A stretch of 64,000 nt of DNA from Dipylidium caninum (lineage: Eukaryota; Platyhelminthes; Cestoda; Cyclophyllidea; Dipylidiidae): positions 124,001-188,000 of the forward strand of contig QEYB01000062.1 in NCBI GenBank assembly GCA_017562135.1. The letters run 5' to 3'. Below are positions 46,499 to 58,847 of this stretch, in pieces. Below the pieces are notes generated by a model. That model was given only the letters and a program-made list of their open reading frames with translations, ran no database searches and was not told the DNA's origin. The first letter of the stretch is position 1. Each line of letters opens with the position of its first letter. A program made the translations under genes and the position numbers.

Positions 46499-47518
46499 AT
46501 GACAGCCGCAGGTGAGGAGAGCGCTGCCCCCGAGGGCCTGAAGAAGCACAACGGCACGACGTGCCCCAACGACGGCCGACAGGCGCGAGGCGTATGGGAT
46601 GATGCCGCTTCTCGTTCTGGTCGTGACTTCGGACAGATATTTATGGCGATAAAAAAGCTCCTTCGTTGTACCGTCTGTCTGGAGCACGACGCAGAGGCGA
46701 ATCAGTGCGAAAACGGTCACTTGATTTGCCGACGGTGTACACATGCCCTGCAGCGGGGAGAGCACCGGGCGACGAACAATGGCACCTGTCCGACCTGTCA
46801 AGTCACCCTGTTCCCGGGACTATCGCGGTGTCTGCTGGCCACTCAGCTGTCAGCCGAACTGCCGACGCCCTGCGTGTTCTGTAACCTTTACTGCTGTCTG
46901 AGTGAACTTGAGCATCATGACAGTGTCTTGCGCCTTGTCCGACCAGTGAGGTGTAAGTACGACATCTTTGGTTGCACGTGGGAAGGAAGAGCCGATAAGG
47001 CTTTCAGCCATGAAAAAAACTGTTCATTTGCGAAGAGGTCGATCAGAGAGGTCGCCAGTCTAGTCCAAGGGAAATTGTGTCAGCGCTCAGTGGAGTTTAC
47101 GGACAGCGGCAATTCTTGGGACGAAATAGTGAATCTCTTCAAAGAAAGCCCCTCCGGGGTTTTTGTGTGTGTTCGAGAGGCAGCATTATATCAAGTGACG
47201 CGCGGAAGTAGGAAAAATGATTTCCGCTTCCAGGGTACGACAGGGCAACTCTCTCGAACGGGGAAGTTCAAAGTAACGATTGAACTCGTCCTAAATTTTG
47301 AGAAATTGAAATTTTACTACCGCACCAAATTCCAAAATGAATTTATGGGGATGAAAAAATTCCGCCTGTTGGCGATTTATCGCGATAATCTGGTCATTCC
47401 CATCGTTGATAGGCTTCGGGTGCCTGAACTCAAGCACCCACGCGAGTGGCAAAAGTACCATTGTCACGTGAGCGCCTGTGCACAGAAACTTTTGTCATTG
47501 GGCAAGTGGATTTGCTGA
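46499..47518 (+). CDS. ZTRAF1: RING and TRAF-like zinc-finger protein, CYHR1/ZTRAF1 type
   Basis: Intronless frame of 339 residues from the first ATG (the frame is open upstream without an ATG). A RING-like finger at residues 57-100 reads CTVCLE..NQCENGHLICRRC...CPTC; then a SIAH/TRAF-type zinc region with CVFCNLYCC and CKYDIFGCTWEGRADKAFSHEKNC, as in CYHR1/ZTRAF1 (cysteine- and histidine-rich protein 1). The C-terminal half (TGKFKVTIELVLNFEKLKFYY, RDNLVIPIVDRL) aligns in kind with the family's TRAF-like beta domain and its LPIIDS end. RING-type E3 ubiquitin ligase activity is possible but untested. Lack of introns in a gene-rich, intron-rich locus suggests either a retrocopy or genuine intron loss. 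The frame overlaps the next ORF by about 40 nt in another frame. Confidence 0.85.
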   Translation: MTAAGEESAAPEGLKKHNGTTCPNDGRQARGVWDDAASRSGRDFGQIFMAIKKLLRCTVCLEHDAEANQCENGHLICRRCTHALQRGEHRATNNGTCPTCQVTLFPGLSRCLLATQLSAELPTPCVFCNLYCCLSELEHHDSVLRLVRPVRCKYDIFGCTWEGRADKAFSHEKNCSFAKRSIREVASLVQGKLCQRSVEFTDSGNSWDEIVNLFKESPSGVFVCVREAALYQVTRGSRKNDFRFQGTTGQLSRTGKFKVTIELVLNFEKLKFYYRTKFQNEFMGMKKFRLLAIYRDNLVIPIVDRLRVPELKHPREWQKYHCHVSACAQKLLSLGKWIC

Positions 47519-48677
47519 CGAGTCCACCGCCAGTGGTAGTGGCAATACAGTGAGATTAGAATATTTGGTAATCTTCGAAGATTTTCACACCTCAGGACTG
47601 TCACGCGGAGTCATCTCCGAGCGGAATGGGGCTCTTCCCGCGTCTCCGACGGACTCTCGTCTTAACGAGAGCCACTTTGCGACTCTCGCGCACGGCGACT
47701 CCACCCGGCCGGATATGAACGGTGAGCAGGCAGACGGTGGTCAGCCAGACCCTGCTGATAACGCAAGTCGGGGTCGGAGTTCGCTTACTTCACTGGATTT
47801 TACGAAGGACCACCCTGTGTTCATTGATGAAATGCTGGAGGGCGTCGTCGTCGGCATGAATGAAGCTGCAAATCGCAACCGGCAAATAGGACGAATCGTA
47901 CATGTAGAAAAGCCTCTGATTGCAGTCGTCATGAAAAATAACAATGCCCTGGGGGAGTCAAATGAGGAAAGAAGCAACTTAAAGTGTCAGGACGGCTTGG
48001 CGGAGAGAGTGGGTGGCAAGTGCAGATCCACCTCCAAGGAGAGGAGTGCAGACACCCACAACACCACTGCGATGGAAGTGGATGACAGCGGAACTGCCGA
48101 AGTTCACACTTTTGATGGCTCGCCACGGGTTTTGAGATCCGGAACCCGCGTAATGGCCGCCAGAGAGAAGAGTCCCCGACGGAAGTTGACGGAGAAGCGT
48201 GTGTCCCGTGTCGCCCGGCGAATCCGTCAGACTTTCAATAAACTCGTGCCCTACTTGACAAGAGGCCATATGTGGCAGAATTTCGAGATGACAAAGTATG
48301 CCAAGAGGAAAAATCACAATCTTGCAAGATTTTCAAAATATGCAAAACGCCGCCAAGTTAGGAAACCTCGGAAGAGAAAGAGGAAGGTTGTTTTGATCAA
48401 ACCGTGGTGTCTAATGGACAGCATTCTTCCCCTGTTGACGTCGGTAGCTGTCTGTTGGAGCTCAATGAAGAGGGCGACTTTGGGCTTGCTTGAAAGGGGA
48501 CAGTCGGTCTTGAAGTCGTTTCGGGCCCCACGGAGGGAAACGGGCTTCCGAGATGCTGTTGAAATGCCGATTCTGTCACGCAGAATGGCCACAACAGAGT
48601 GGCCTTTGAGATCGGCGACAAGTGACCGAGAGAACAGATCTGCTGGAGACGCGCCTGGATGGTTATTTCCCTTGTAA
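47478..48677 (+). CDS. Long basic ORF overlapping the 3' end of ZTRAF1, unknown
   Basis: An open frame of up to 399 codons, one frame off ZTRAF1. The first ATG within it is near 47716 (MNGEQADGG..), giving about 320 residues. It is hydrophilic, with a DHPVFIDEMLEGVVVGMNEAANRN segment and a strongly basic middle (SPRRKLTEKRVSRVARR, RKPRKRKRKVVL) suggesting a nuclear protein. I know no matching family. It may be the second exon of ZTRAF1: a donor AAAA|GTACC near 47453 and an acceptor CCTCAG| near 47595 would join the two frames in phase, though this would remove the conserved ZTRAF1 end. Otherwise it is a separate downstream gene or a fortuitous frame. Confidence 0.4.
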   Translation: MHRNFCHWASGFADESTASGSGNTVRLEYLVIFEDFHTSGLSRGVISERNGALPASPTDSRLNESHFATLAHGDSTRPDMNGEQADGGQPDPADNASRGRSSLTSLDFTKDHPVFIDEMLEGVVVGMNEAANRNRQIGRIVHVEKPLIAVVMKNNNALGESNEERSNLKCQDGLAERVGGKCRSTSKERSADTHNTTAMEVDDSGTAEVHTFDGSPRVLRSGTRVMAAREKSPRRKLTEKRVSRVARRIRQTFNKLVPYLTRGHMWQNFEMTKYAKRKNHNLARFSKYAKRRQVRKPRKRKRKVVLIKPWCLMDSILPLLTSVAVCWSSMKRATLGLLERGQSVLKSFRAPRRETGFRDAVEMPILSRRMATTEWPLRSATSDRENRSAGDAPGWLFPL

Positions 48678-51600
48678 AATTCGTGGACACGCAGAATTTC
48701 AGCGTGTTTTTTCTGGCAACCGACCATTCCGCCGTTAGTGTGGTGGTCTGTCAGTGTAGAGTGTCTACTTTTCTGGATGTTTACAAGTTGACTTCACCAC
48801 AATAAGTTGACTTTGCCCACCCTTTTGGATGTTTGGGTAGACACATATAGGCGAGGTTTCCAACTCCACTTTAACTACGACGCCAGTGCTTAGTAGCGTC
48901 GTGGCGTACTATCAGAAAAGGAGTTCGGGTGAAAGTGCAGGGTCGTGCGGTGAAAATCTCGTTGATGCAGTAGATGAAGAATACCTCCCTCACTGATTGC
49001 CGACTTGGCGTTGTCTTATACACTAATTGCCCGGTAAAGGTGAATAAAAGCACGTTTGTTCTCGTCTCGGAGTAAATAGGGGGCTCGAGGACCGCAGCTC
49101 CAATTTTGATCCGGAGAAATTACAAATGGAGTTAGTGGGAATTATGCGTCCACTGCGCAGCAAATGTTTGTGTTTAATCGTTTTGTACCCTCGTTAGAAT
49201 GATGAGGATCTGCTAGGAAAGTAAGACTTTATTGAATGCTGATAGAACCATCCTGATCATGCGATTTCCGGCCGTTGCGAGGTGAGATAAGCTCCCACAA
49301 GCTGAGGCAAAGTGCATAGAAAGCTCGTGGGATTCTTCTGGGGGGCAAGACGCTCCCACTCACCGAAAGATGGTTTTAGTAGGGGTGGGGCGGTGGAAGG
49401 GCGGGGAGGGCGATAGGTGAAAGCCCCGTTGCATTATACGAAATGACGATGGGGTTAAGCGATCTGGAGGACAAACTGTGCTTCATCTGAGTTGGTTTGC
49501 AGATTCTACTCAGGCCAGAGCGGAGGGACCGTCTGATGGACTGCGTGAACCGACACCAGACACTCAAGAAGGATATCCGCATTGCTCTTTTCATGAAAAT
49601 CGAGCGACAATATGCCGTCAGAGTGAAAGACGACTACCTGCTTGCGGCTTTAAGCACCATTTCATTTTTGGTTTGAGGCAGGCAGTAGACGTGAGGACAA
49701 GCTAATTTGGAGGGTGGGGAGGGGAGGGGCTGAAAGAGAGCGGCATTTTCAACGCCTTCCCGATTGACGAAATCACCGCCTTCCACATGAGAGCACAAGA
49801 AGCGCGTGGATTATAATCAGAAATAATTTTATTGCCAGATTTTTGGACGATTCCGGTAAATCTTAGGATACGCATTATTACGTGCAAAGCCCGCTCTTGC
49901 CTAATACTTAAGGCAGTCCTTCAAGCCCCATACGAGGAGCGTCTATTTCGCTTTGTCGAGTGATGGAGCACTTCCATTTGACGGAGGTCCTCTGATCTGC
50001 TTCTTCAGCTCAGCTCTTACGATAAAAAAGCTTGCCCACAAAAGTGGTGCGCACAAGTCTGCGGACAGAGGGGAGAAAGTGTGACAGCCTCAGAGCCCAT
50101 GGATTTTAACATCATGGAATAGAAATTTCCACGGAGATTTCATGGCCAAAGTGTCTGATTTATTCGTCGGCTGGGGGAGAACACTGACGCGTCTTCGACG
50201 CACCACTGCCCCGCCTTCGTTCAGTGTAATTCTCCCAAAGGCATTTTTTGCCTTCCTGTTAGAAACCAACCTGAAAAGCTGTGACGTGAACCATTGGTGG
50301 AAAATCTAGGCGAGCGGGAGCACGGGCTGAGCGGGGAGAAGCCAACTCCGCGTTAGTTAACATCTTTCCCTAACTCTGACTACCAAATACTGCAAAGAGG
50401 TGCTAGGTTTTAACACGCCGCGTCCGTGACTTTTTCCCTCTTCTTGCTTGATTTGCATTAGCTCAAGCCGCAGACGGGAGGTCTCGTCAGAGCGGTGATC
50501 TGTAAATTTATCCCATGTGTAAAGCCATATTTCCTCCTGTTTGCAAATTGCATGCAAAAGCGACACACGCAATACACTCAAGCCCACGCCTGCGTGGAGT
50601 TGTGGCAACGGCATGAGAATGGGCGAATCACCGCGACTCCGCGTCGGGACTCAAAGGCCTGCGAGGCCCTCGAGGCCATACACCCCAACCGGCGGGAGGG
50701 AGGGCTTTGGGCCGGTCGTCCTCACCACTGGAAGAAGAGGTAAACAAATGCAGACGAAATCCCCAACCACCATGATACATCTTAGCATATAAAAGCGTTA
50801 CTACTTCTTCACAAACGACCATGAACAAGGCATTTATGGCATTAGGGACCGTTAAAACCTCATCTTGGGAGAAACCTCAGACAATTATGAAGAATCCGCT
50901 TTCTCACTACCTCCCTTGCGTGGCATCTACTCGTTCAGACGGTTCATTAGACGCGACTCTACCGTAGCATGAGGCAGCTGTGCATTGTCTCCCAAGTTAC
51001 CCACATTTAAACTAACTGGGGAGGTGCTTTTACTGAGATGCTACGGGGCGTTTCATTTTCTCAGGCCACCTACAACAGTTAAGCTGTTACCTGCCCAAGT
51101 GGCACAATTTTAAGACGTTCCTACGTTACTTTGTTTCCTGTCAGTGGACACTTCGTTTGGGAACGAAATGGCGCCTCCTTGCCACTGGCAAAAACGGCCA
51201 CTTCTTTTAGAGTCGAAGGAGGGTGGAGTGAAGAGTGGCACAACGCTAACTTGGGGTAAGGCTCTTCTAACCGAGATGGGCGATTAGTGAGGGCATTCCG
51301 GATCGACAGAGAGACCATCTATGGGTAGCACTTCTCGTCGAAAAATTGCATGGCTGATTGTTCTTTCACTGCTTCTTTGAGGTTCTGTGCTTCGTGATTC
51401 GCGTAACGCCTGACAGCGTCAAAAAGGAAACATCGGGCTTGTGACCTCGTCAAACTTCACCAGTCTCGAGGATTTTTGCAGATTCTGTGAGAGCAAAATG
51501 GAACTAGTAGGAGCAAAGAGGTTCGAGGCAGCAACTAGGAGCACTGCATTTTCATCTCTCTCCCCGTCACTAAAAGTCAGGGAAAACGATTTCCGTGAGG

Positions 51601-53115
51601 AGATGTTCGCACAACCTAACTTGAGATGTTGCACGCGAGATAACATTACATCGTTAGCACACAAAAAATCTCCGCCTTATTTCCGTCTAAGGAAATATCG
51701 CGTGGAAGTAAATTGCAGGAGAATTATTTTTGGGATCGCAAGCTGCACGCTTTGGGCGATGTGTTGGGAAGCTGCTTACTCAATGGACTTAGAGATGGAA
51801 AAAACGTGATTTCGGGTAATTCCGGTCCACTTCGCCCCCGACACCGTAGGATGCACTGGAAATTTATGCGCCTCCCAAAGGAAAGAAATAGAACCAGCGC
51901 GTATAAATGTGGGTGCCGCTCGACTGTCTCGCACCTTCGGAGAGCTTCATGCCTCCGATTTCGTCTCCTGAATTTCCTGTTAACAAAACACAGTTGTATA
52001 AGATTAACGCTTTCCATCGGAAGACTTTCCTCTTGTTGACAGATTAATGGATAAGCGGGGAAGGTGTGATAACTCCAAACACCCTGGCAGAGAATTAAAG
52101 TTGTGGCACGATAATCATTAATCGGACAAAGTAGCGTAGAAGAGGTCTGGACAGGCTATTATTAGTGGGTAATTTGTAAAAACACAACAGGATATCCGTA
52201 GTACGCACTACTAATGAACAACTGGGGGAAAGGCCACAGAGACACACAAACACGCACAAACAGGTCGGACGGGGGGTGAGGGGGAAAAGGGGGCTTTGAT
52301 GAGGGCAGCCCTGCGTTTGGGTATCACAGACTCAGTGAGAATAGTGAGGGCACTGAGGAATGTGGAAAGGAGGGCGAGATGGAATGAGTGGTGAAGTCGG
52401 GGTTAAGAAGGAATGTCGAGAAGACAGGGTTCGGCCCTAAACACGGAATAAGTATTGCTCTATACAGGTTCGTCATTTAGTGACAAAATATTCTTCTAAA
52501 CGTAAAAGCAGTCTCTGGCTTGAGTGGAAATGCGACCATTGCATAATGTAGTAGAGGTTGGTTTTCACCTTCCCTCCCCGTCGGCCTCTTCCCATCAGCG
52601 CTGCCGAACACTGCAAAGAAATGCCAATTAAAGGGAGGGCGCAATTTGCTATACGCATATAACGCACGCCGAGGCTTCGGGTCGACGCTCGGCCGTCGGC
52701 AGAACCCGAAATTAGCATTTCGAAAGGGAGGTGGCCCAACCGGTCGACTGTGCTCGAAGTGGTGGATGGGTTGGCAGGCATAGCTTTTAACAAAATATAA
52801 TTTTGACCAGTAACTTCAACTGCGTTCTTGTACATCAACTGGCGTCCAGAAAATACGCCAAATAACATTCTTTACAGGCGGATAAATTTCGGCTGTTTGG
52901 TGATCATTCGCTCGCCAATGTGGTGCGGGTTAGAGGTTGCGGAACTCTCCTTCATCAGATGAACGCGTTAGAATCGACTACACACTCATGAAATATAACC
53001 ACTTCTCGTCCTAAGGCTCATAATCCCGCAGTGTCATGATTTAAGAAGAATTTCCCCAGCTGCTAATGAAAACATTTTCTCGGGGGGAGAAATGAGGTGA
53101 TTTAATAAAAGTACT
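48678..53115. other. 4.4 kb without a supported gene
   Basis: Mixed-composition sequence with scattered short open frames (e.g. 51441-51809 +, 52473-52868 -), none with a recognisable domain. The last part is the 3' flank of the minus-strand Ig gene. Confidence 0.4.
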
Positions 53116-56100
53116 TTACCCAGATTCCCGGGAAGTCGGTTTCGGAGTACCAGAGGCCACTCCGTCGTTCAGGGAGGATGGTTCCGGCTTAGATTTCTTA
53201 ATGCGGCGATTTCGTTCATAGACCAAGATGAAGGCGGTGAGAACCAGCAGTTCCACGCCGATGCCCAGAAGAGGCCAAAATGTGGATTTCGCGCCTACGC
53301 AAAGAGTAAATTTTCACAATGAGTTAAATATAAAACTGACTTAAAAGATATATATTTGAGAAGAAATTTATTTGTTCAAAGGTATGAAAAAGTTCAATGG
53401 CAGACGATGTATGCGGACTTGAGGTCTTCTTGAGTTAAATAAATTGAGACGAAGACGAAAACACAAAAGTGAAAAATCCAAGCGATACTTTGTTTCCGCG
53501 TTGGAAAAGGAATAAAAAGGAATAGTAACTTACCGAATGAATTCAGTCTTCGATTCGGATGGAAAAGAAGACATACAAGAGATTCACCAGTCCCTTATTG
53601 CACATATTTTGGAAGTCGGTTATTATTTGTCGAATACAAGAATTGTCGAGGAGAATAAAATTTTCTTGAGTCTCCTCACCCAATTTTTATCTCAAAACGT
53701 TGCGCTATAAAGGCCATTTTCTCAGACACGCTTGAATTGCACTTTATGTATGCCTTGGAAAACTGATTTGAACAATGGCTGAGTAGACCAAAATGCCCAA
53801 ATAGCGGAAAGTGGAGACAATGAGCAAACAGTTCTCTGAAATTCGAGTTTGTGTTTTTGGCCGTCCAGGCCCTGTTACCCCTAAATATAGCTGGCAGTGA
53901 CAACAGCCCCATTATGAACGTCAACCGCACCGCCGAGAAGGTTGTGATGCGAGTTCTTTAGCTGCCACCGCCTCACAAACACCGGCAAAGCACACTTGGT
54001 GCACCGGTTGTATGCATCGGGTAACAATACAAGCCGGCCTAGGAGCTAATCAAGGGATAACCCGAAAATGAAGACAAAAGGAGAGGTGGCAGGGAGCCCA
54101 TTAGAATGGATACAAACGCCGAACCACTGGCAGAAGCCATCCCTCAATGGGGTGTGTAGCAGCTGCCAGCACCACTTTTCTCAACTCTTTTGCGTGCAAC
54201 CGTGGAAAGCCTATTCAACCACCGAGTAAAAAATGCAAATAATTCATTCATTCCCACTCGTTGGACTGCAATAAAATGGGCTGCACATGCTTTGAACTTC
54301 TGTTGCCATCATTGTCAATTGGAAGAAAAAGGCCGTCTTGTGCCCGATTCTCGTTCCCCTCTAAACTAATGCCACACACAGATAGGCTTCTCGCAGTCGT
54401 CGCTGTCCCACCAGTGAGAGGTTTAATAGCAGCCGTGAAGTTCTTACGCGAAATCTAACAAACCCACATGGTTAATTGAAGGTTACAAAGCTTATTTGGA
54501 AATCGTCAAGGGAACGTACTTTTGACGCGGACGAAGATACCGTAGCTGTTGTTTCCGACAGTAGTCTTTACGGAACAGATGTAGACAGCGCGGTCTGCCA
54601 AGGCAAGGGCTGAGAAAGTGAGGGTGTCGTGGTGACTTTGGGTTGAGAGGAGGTGAACACGTCCCTCAGGATCGTAGGTGGGAGAGGCGGCGATCCTACC
54701 GGTCAAGGGGTCTTCCACCCACAGAGGTTGGTTATTTCGCTGCCAGGTAATGTCACCAGCCTGAGCCTTTGGATACGCAATTATCTCGCAAGTCAAATTA
54801 TATGGATCCCCTTCGTACACAGTCTCGGAAGTCGGTCGTACCACAAGCACCGGTGTTACTATAAAATTTAAATGAGACGACACTATCACTTAGTCTAATT
54901 TATTTCGTAAAAAGGAGACCGAAATCCAAATTAAAAAAGAAAAATGGATTGGTACAAGTATTACATGTTGAATGAACATAAAACTTAGTGGCGAAGAGGG
55001 TAATGTTAGGAAGCGAAAAAAAACGTACTGATGAATTGAGCTCTCTGTACTCACTCATGATCACATAAGGGCCTAAAGATAAAAACCCTTAAGACACAAA
55101 TAGCAACAAAACCCTTATCTCCTCCTTCGTCATTAAAAATGATTGTTTATTAATAGATTTAAGAAAGACATCGATTCATCGTTCGAGACAATTTCATAAT
55201 TTATAAATTGCATACGACGTTAGGAGAGTGAAATTAGGAGCAGATTCGCTTGGAGGAAGTGGATTAAAGGAGATTGAATAACTTAGGTTGGAATATTCAT
55301 GGGCTAAACCCAGCCGTCACTGAACCTTAGGTATTTCAAGTGACAAACGTTAGGTAAGGTAGAAGTGATAATAAAAAAGATAAAGGCTATTGATATGGTC
55401 GGCAGTACTCAACTGCAAGTGCATTTAAACTTACTTCGGAAATAAACTTCTTGTTTTACAGAGGATCCTGGTAGTATGTTGAATGAACATTCGTACGGGC
55501 CAAATAGTTCTTGGTGAATGGATGTTGCTGTAATAGTAAATCAACAGCTATTTTTAACGGCACGCTGATTAAATTTGAAAGATAGTTGGTTGGGTTTAAA
55601 TGGAAAAATATGGTGAAATAATCATAAAACTGGCTCTTTAAGTACAATTAAACTTAACGAAACCATGTTAAATATTTCAGAAATGGATAGCGGATACTCG
55701 AAAGAACGAGGCTCTAAACAATATAGAAGGTTTTTATGTCTTCCCTGTTGTAATGAGAAAGTGGGAACCAACAAAACGATAACATCAAGCCCGTACCTTT
55801 TAGGAATATATATTAGTCAAAATATGTCGCCAGGCAATAGACGGTACATAGGTGAAATTTCAGAAATTTAAAAAAAATCGATGGATAATTTCAAAAGAGC
55901 AAAGGCTAAAACATTGGCACAGCATCGGTGTGCGATTTAGACGACACAATTTTCATGACTTGAAGGAACTTACAAGTGACTTTCATGGTAAGATTACTGT
56001 AAATAACACCAGTGTCCGCGTCCTTGGACTCTGTTATATGAAACATATGCCGGTAGTGTTTGAGACCTTCTCCATACCACCTTACGGTAGCATAATTCAC

Positions 56101-56680
56101 ACCATTCTGACCAACTTGAAATTTGCAGAAAGCAGTAGGATGGCGTGTAAACTCGGGAACGTTATGTTTAATAGACACTTTGAAAAAATTTTTCGTGATT
56201 GGAACCGACTTAACATCCGTACCGCCAAAATCAACAACTAGAACACATCTTACAGAATAAAATGCAAAATTACTTCCATATACATGAAGATTGACGCGCG
56301 CACTGTGTATTGAGGTTTCACACTGATAGATACCGGCTTTATCAAAAGAGGTTTCAGTAAATGTAATTTTGCTTTCACCATCCTTGTTGTCAATAACAAC
56401 GAGTTTAGACTGGTGGACCTCTACATAGTCTTGAGAGCTGAAACTAGCTCTTTTCCATTGAAATCCGTTCTTTTTTACGCTGTTCGCACGGCAAATGAAG
56501 GAAATTGACGTTGCTACAGGTATGGCGGCATCAGGAACATGCTTTTCATTTCCCGCCATATCAAACACTGTTATGCGAGGATTGTACGCTGAAGAAATTA
56601 AATGCAAGCAGTGACATACCGTCACAAACCGCAAACCATGTCACGAATTGAATGAACGGTAAACAACAAACGAAAAGCAT
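53116..56680 (-). CDS. BSG: Basigin/neuroplastin-like Ig-superfamily membrane protein
   Basis: Minus-strand exons 56680-56620, 56588-56274, 56237-55974, 54858-54520 and 53294-53116 join in phase to 385 residues. Residues 1-20 form a signal peptide (MLFVCCLPFIQFVTWFAVC). Exon 2 is an Ig domain (SFICRA...FQWKR...DKAGIYQCET). Exon 3 is a second Ig-like unit with C and W (AFCKFQ..TVRWYG) but no visible second Cys. Exon 4 is a third Ig domain (NLTCEI..ITWQRN..RAVYICSV). Exon 5 gives the transmembrane helix STFWPLLGIGVELLVLTAF with the buried Pro and Glu that mark basigin, neuroplastin and embigin, then a short basic cytosolic tail (YERNRRIKKSKPE). Family members escort monocarboxylate transporters or Ca2+ pumps to the surface. 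Introns are 31, 36, 1,115 and 1,225 nt from 5' to 3'. A missing exon in the third intron could hold the rest of the second Ig unit. Confidence 0.85.
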
Positions 56681-57953
56681 CTTAAATCCGTGCTAACAGT
56701 AATGGACAGGGTCGCAACTCTAAGAATTAAATTGAAAAATTAAAACAATTAAAACTATAAAATAATTTTATTGAGACAGAAGCGTAAATTTCATCTATTT
56801 AATATTATAAGTATTGTAAACAGCGCGTAGAATCCGTATTTGACAAACGTTGATTATTACACATTTGCGAAGCATTCATCAAGGATGGGCTTGTATGTAC
56901 ATGGACACGAACTTTTCTGCTCAGATTAGAAATCCATTTGTCTATTTTTGGCTATTAAAGCGCTGATATATTACGCTCTCTAAATGACCTCATTGTTCCC
57001 AAATTTTCAATCATAAGATAACGGCATAAATCTTTCCGTCTTTTAAAAACTTATTAAGTGAATGCAGAGAAGGTTCAAGCGACAGCTAAATGTGCGTAAC
57101 GCAGCTTAGCGATTCTTCACAGTAACCTAGCCTTCTCTGACTTACTAACTTACCGTTGAAGCTTTATGGAAACAAGGTGTGTGCTTAATACCCGTGAAAA
57201 AATATTCTCGGTTTTCCATGTTGGGAATAATATTTAGATTTACTTGCGAAAAACGCTAATAATTAGCTACTCCATATGTTTTGGATTTGGTGTCTACGTA
57301 AGCCTTGTGCACACTTTTTGGAATGTAGGATAGAAGCCGACTTAAAAGAGTAAAAGTCCTTGATATCATGCATAGTTGAGCTTATTTAACTGTAACGCTA
57401 CTGTACACCTTCCACTTTATTTAAGAACTTTTAGTGGCTTCAACTTTGCGTAGTCATTTTAAACTCTCCCGGCTTCTCTTTGATCTGTCGTCCCCCACTA
57501 AGGTCTCATTCTTTTCGTGCGACGGATCCCCTTACCTCCAATTCGCGGTTGTAATGCCTGATTTTTCATAAGCATTCCTTGTGTATACAAATTCTAAATT
57601 TTTAATTTTATTGCATTCTTATTGCCTGAACCCAATTTTTGTCGAATACCCATCTCATGATCCCTAAAGTTCCCTTCATACTTACCAAATAATTTTGTCA
57701 AAATGTAGCGATATCCCGCTGCTCTCTTATGTTGTTGGTTGGCTCTTTAGTCTGCTGTGCTTAAATTTATTTTTCCTCAATGTACTCACCCTCGCCACAG
57801 AAGCGCGTTAACCGCCTCTTATCACGTTAACTGCTCGCATGTTACCTACAGTTGCATCTCACATCAAGGAGGGACATTTACTCCTAACGTCTTCTCACCT
57901 ATGTTTATCCAAAGCACTCGTCATAAGCTTATCACTCCCCTTTTGCCCTTTAG
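56681..57953. promoter_or_regulatory. Divergent intergenic region between the Ig gene and TMX2
   Basis: About 1.3 kb separates two divergently transcribed starts (56680 minus, 57954 plus), so both promoters should be here. AT-rich; no specific element is claimed. Confidence 0.4.
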
Positions 57954-58847
57954 ATGTTTGCCACCACGCGCGACGGCTTTGGACAACTGGCACACCCCTA
58001 CTACATCGTAAACATCATCCTGAGTGTTTTGTACGTTTTGACGAAGAAATTGCCCTTTGCCTGTGAGCTATTGTACGACCAATGTGAGATCGATCTCCGG
58101 GAGTACGAACTACTTATTTTCCTTGCGGCCTTCATAACCATGCGCAATAAAAGACAGTTTTCAATCCCAGATTATGTGGCCCATTTTTGCATGTTTGCTA
58201 AGTTATGTAATCTCTTTATGTTTTGGCGCCAGAGCCTCACATATGCGACAATTTACGGAGTACTGTGGCTCTTCCAAGCGTATTTCCTTTTCCAACCCGT
58301 CTATAATGGTCCAGAATCTGTCTACTACTTTCGCGAATCCACCTTCTCTGAGGTATACTACTATTTGAAAAAATTCATTTGAATTGCTCCTTCATTGCTC
58401 CAGGTGGTTGAACATGGAGACCCTCGGGTGACGTGGGTCGTGGCGTTCTATACGGTATGGTCACCGGCATGCAATGCGCTCGCCCCGCTCTTCTCTGAAC
58501 TGTCACACGCCTATTCGGGTTTCACTGGCTTGCGCTTCGGTAAGGTGGATGTAACCCGGTGCCCCACACTGGCACGCCAGATGGGTGTAGATGCGACAAC
58601 TTGGTCCAAACAACTCCCTACTATCATCGTTTTCCGAGGCGGCCGTGAGGTTGACCGACGGCCGGGTCTCAGTAGCAAGACGAAGAAAGTCGTAAAATTT
58701 ATCTTCACTTGGGAGAACATCATCGCCGCTTTTTCCCTTAACGATCTCTATGCGCAGTGCAAACAGCAAGATGCCCAAGTCAAGCGTTCTAAGGAAGGCA
58801 TGAAGAAGGCCAAGGCAACAGCCATAGGGAGCAAAAAGGATAAATGA
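57954..58847 (+). CDS. TMX2: Thioredoxin-related transmembrane protein 2
   Basis: ER-membrane protein of the PDI family, enriched at mitochondria-associated membranes in vertebrates. Two exons, 57954-58352 and 58404-58847, with a 51-nt intron, make 280 residues (human 296). N-terminal membrane segments are visible at PYYIVNIILSVLYVL, ELLIFLAAFITM and VLWLFQAYFLF. The thioredoxin-like part reads TWVVAFYTVWSPACNALAP, FGKVDVTRCPTLA, KQLPTIIVFRGG. The active-site position has SPAC, with only the second Cys, comparable to the SNDC of vertebrate TMX2; so it is probably not an oxidoreductase of the CxxC kind. The C-terminus ends KKDK, the ER-retrieval signal conserved in the family. The start is the first ATG giving the expected spacing to the first membrane segment. 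Confidence 0.95.

Noticed and set aside
52473..52868. 131-codon minus-strand frame
   Set aside because: No domain, no codon-level or splice support.
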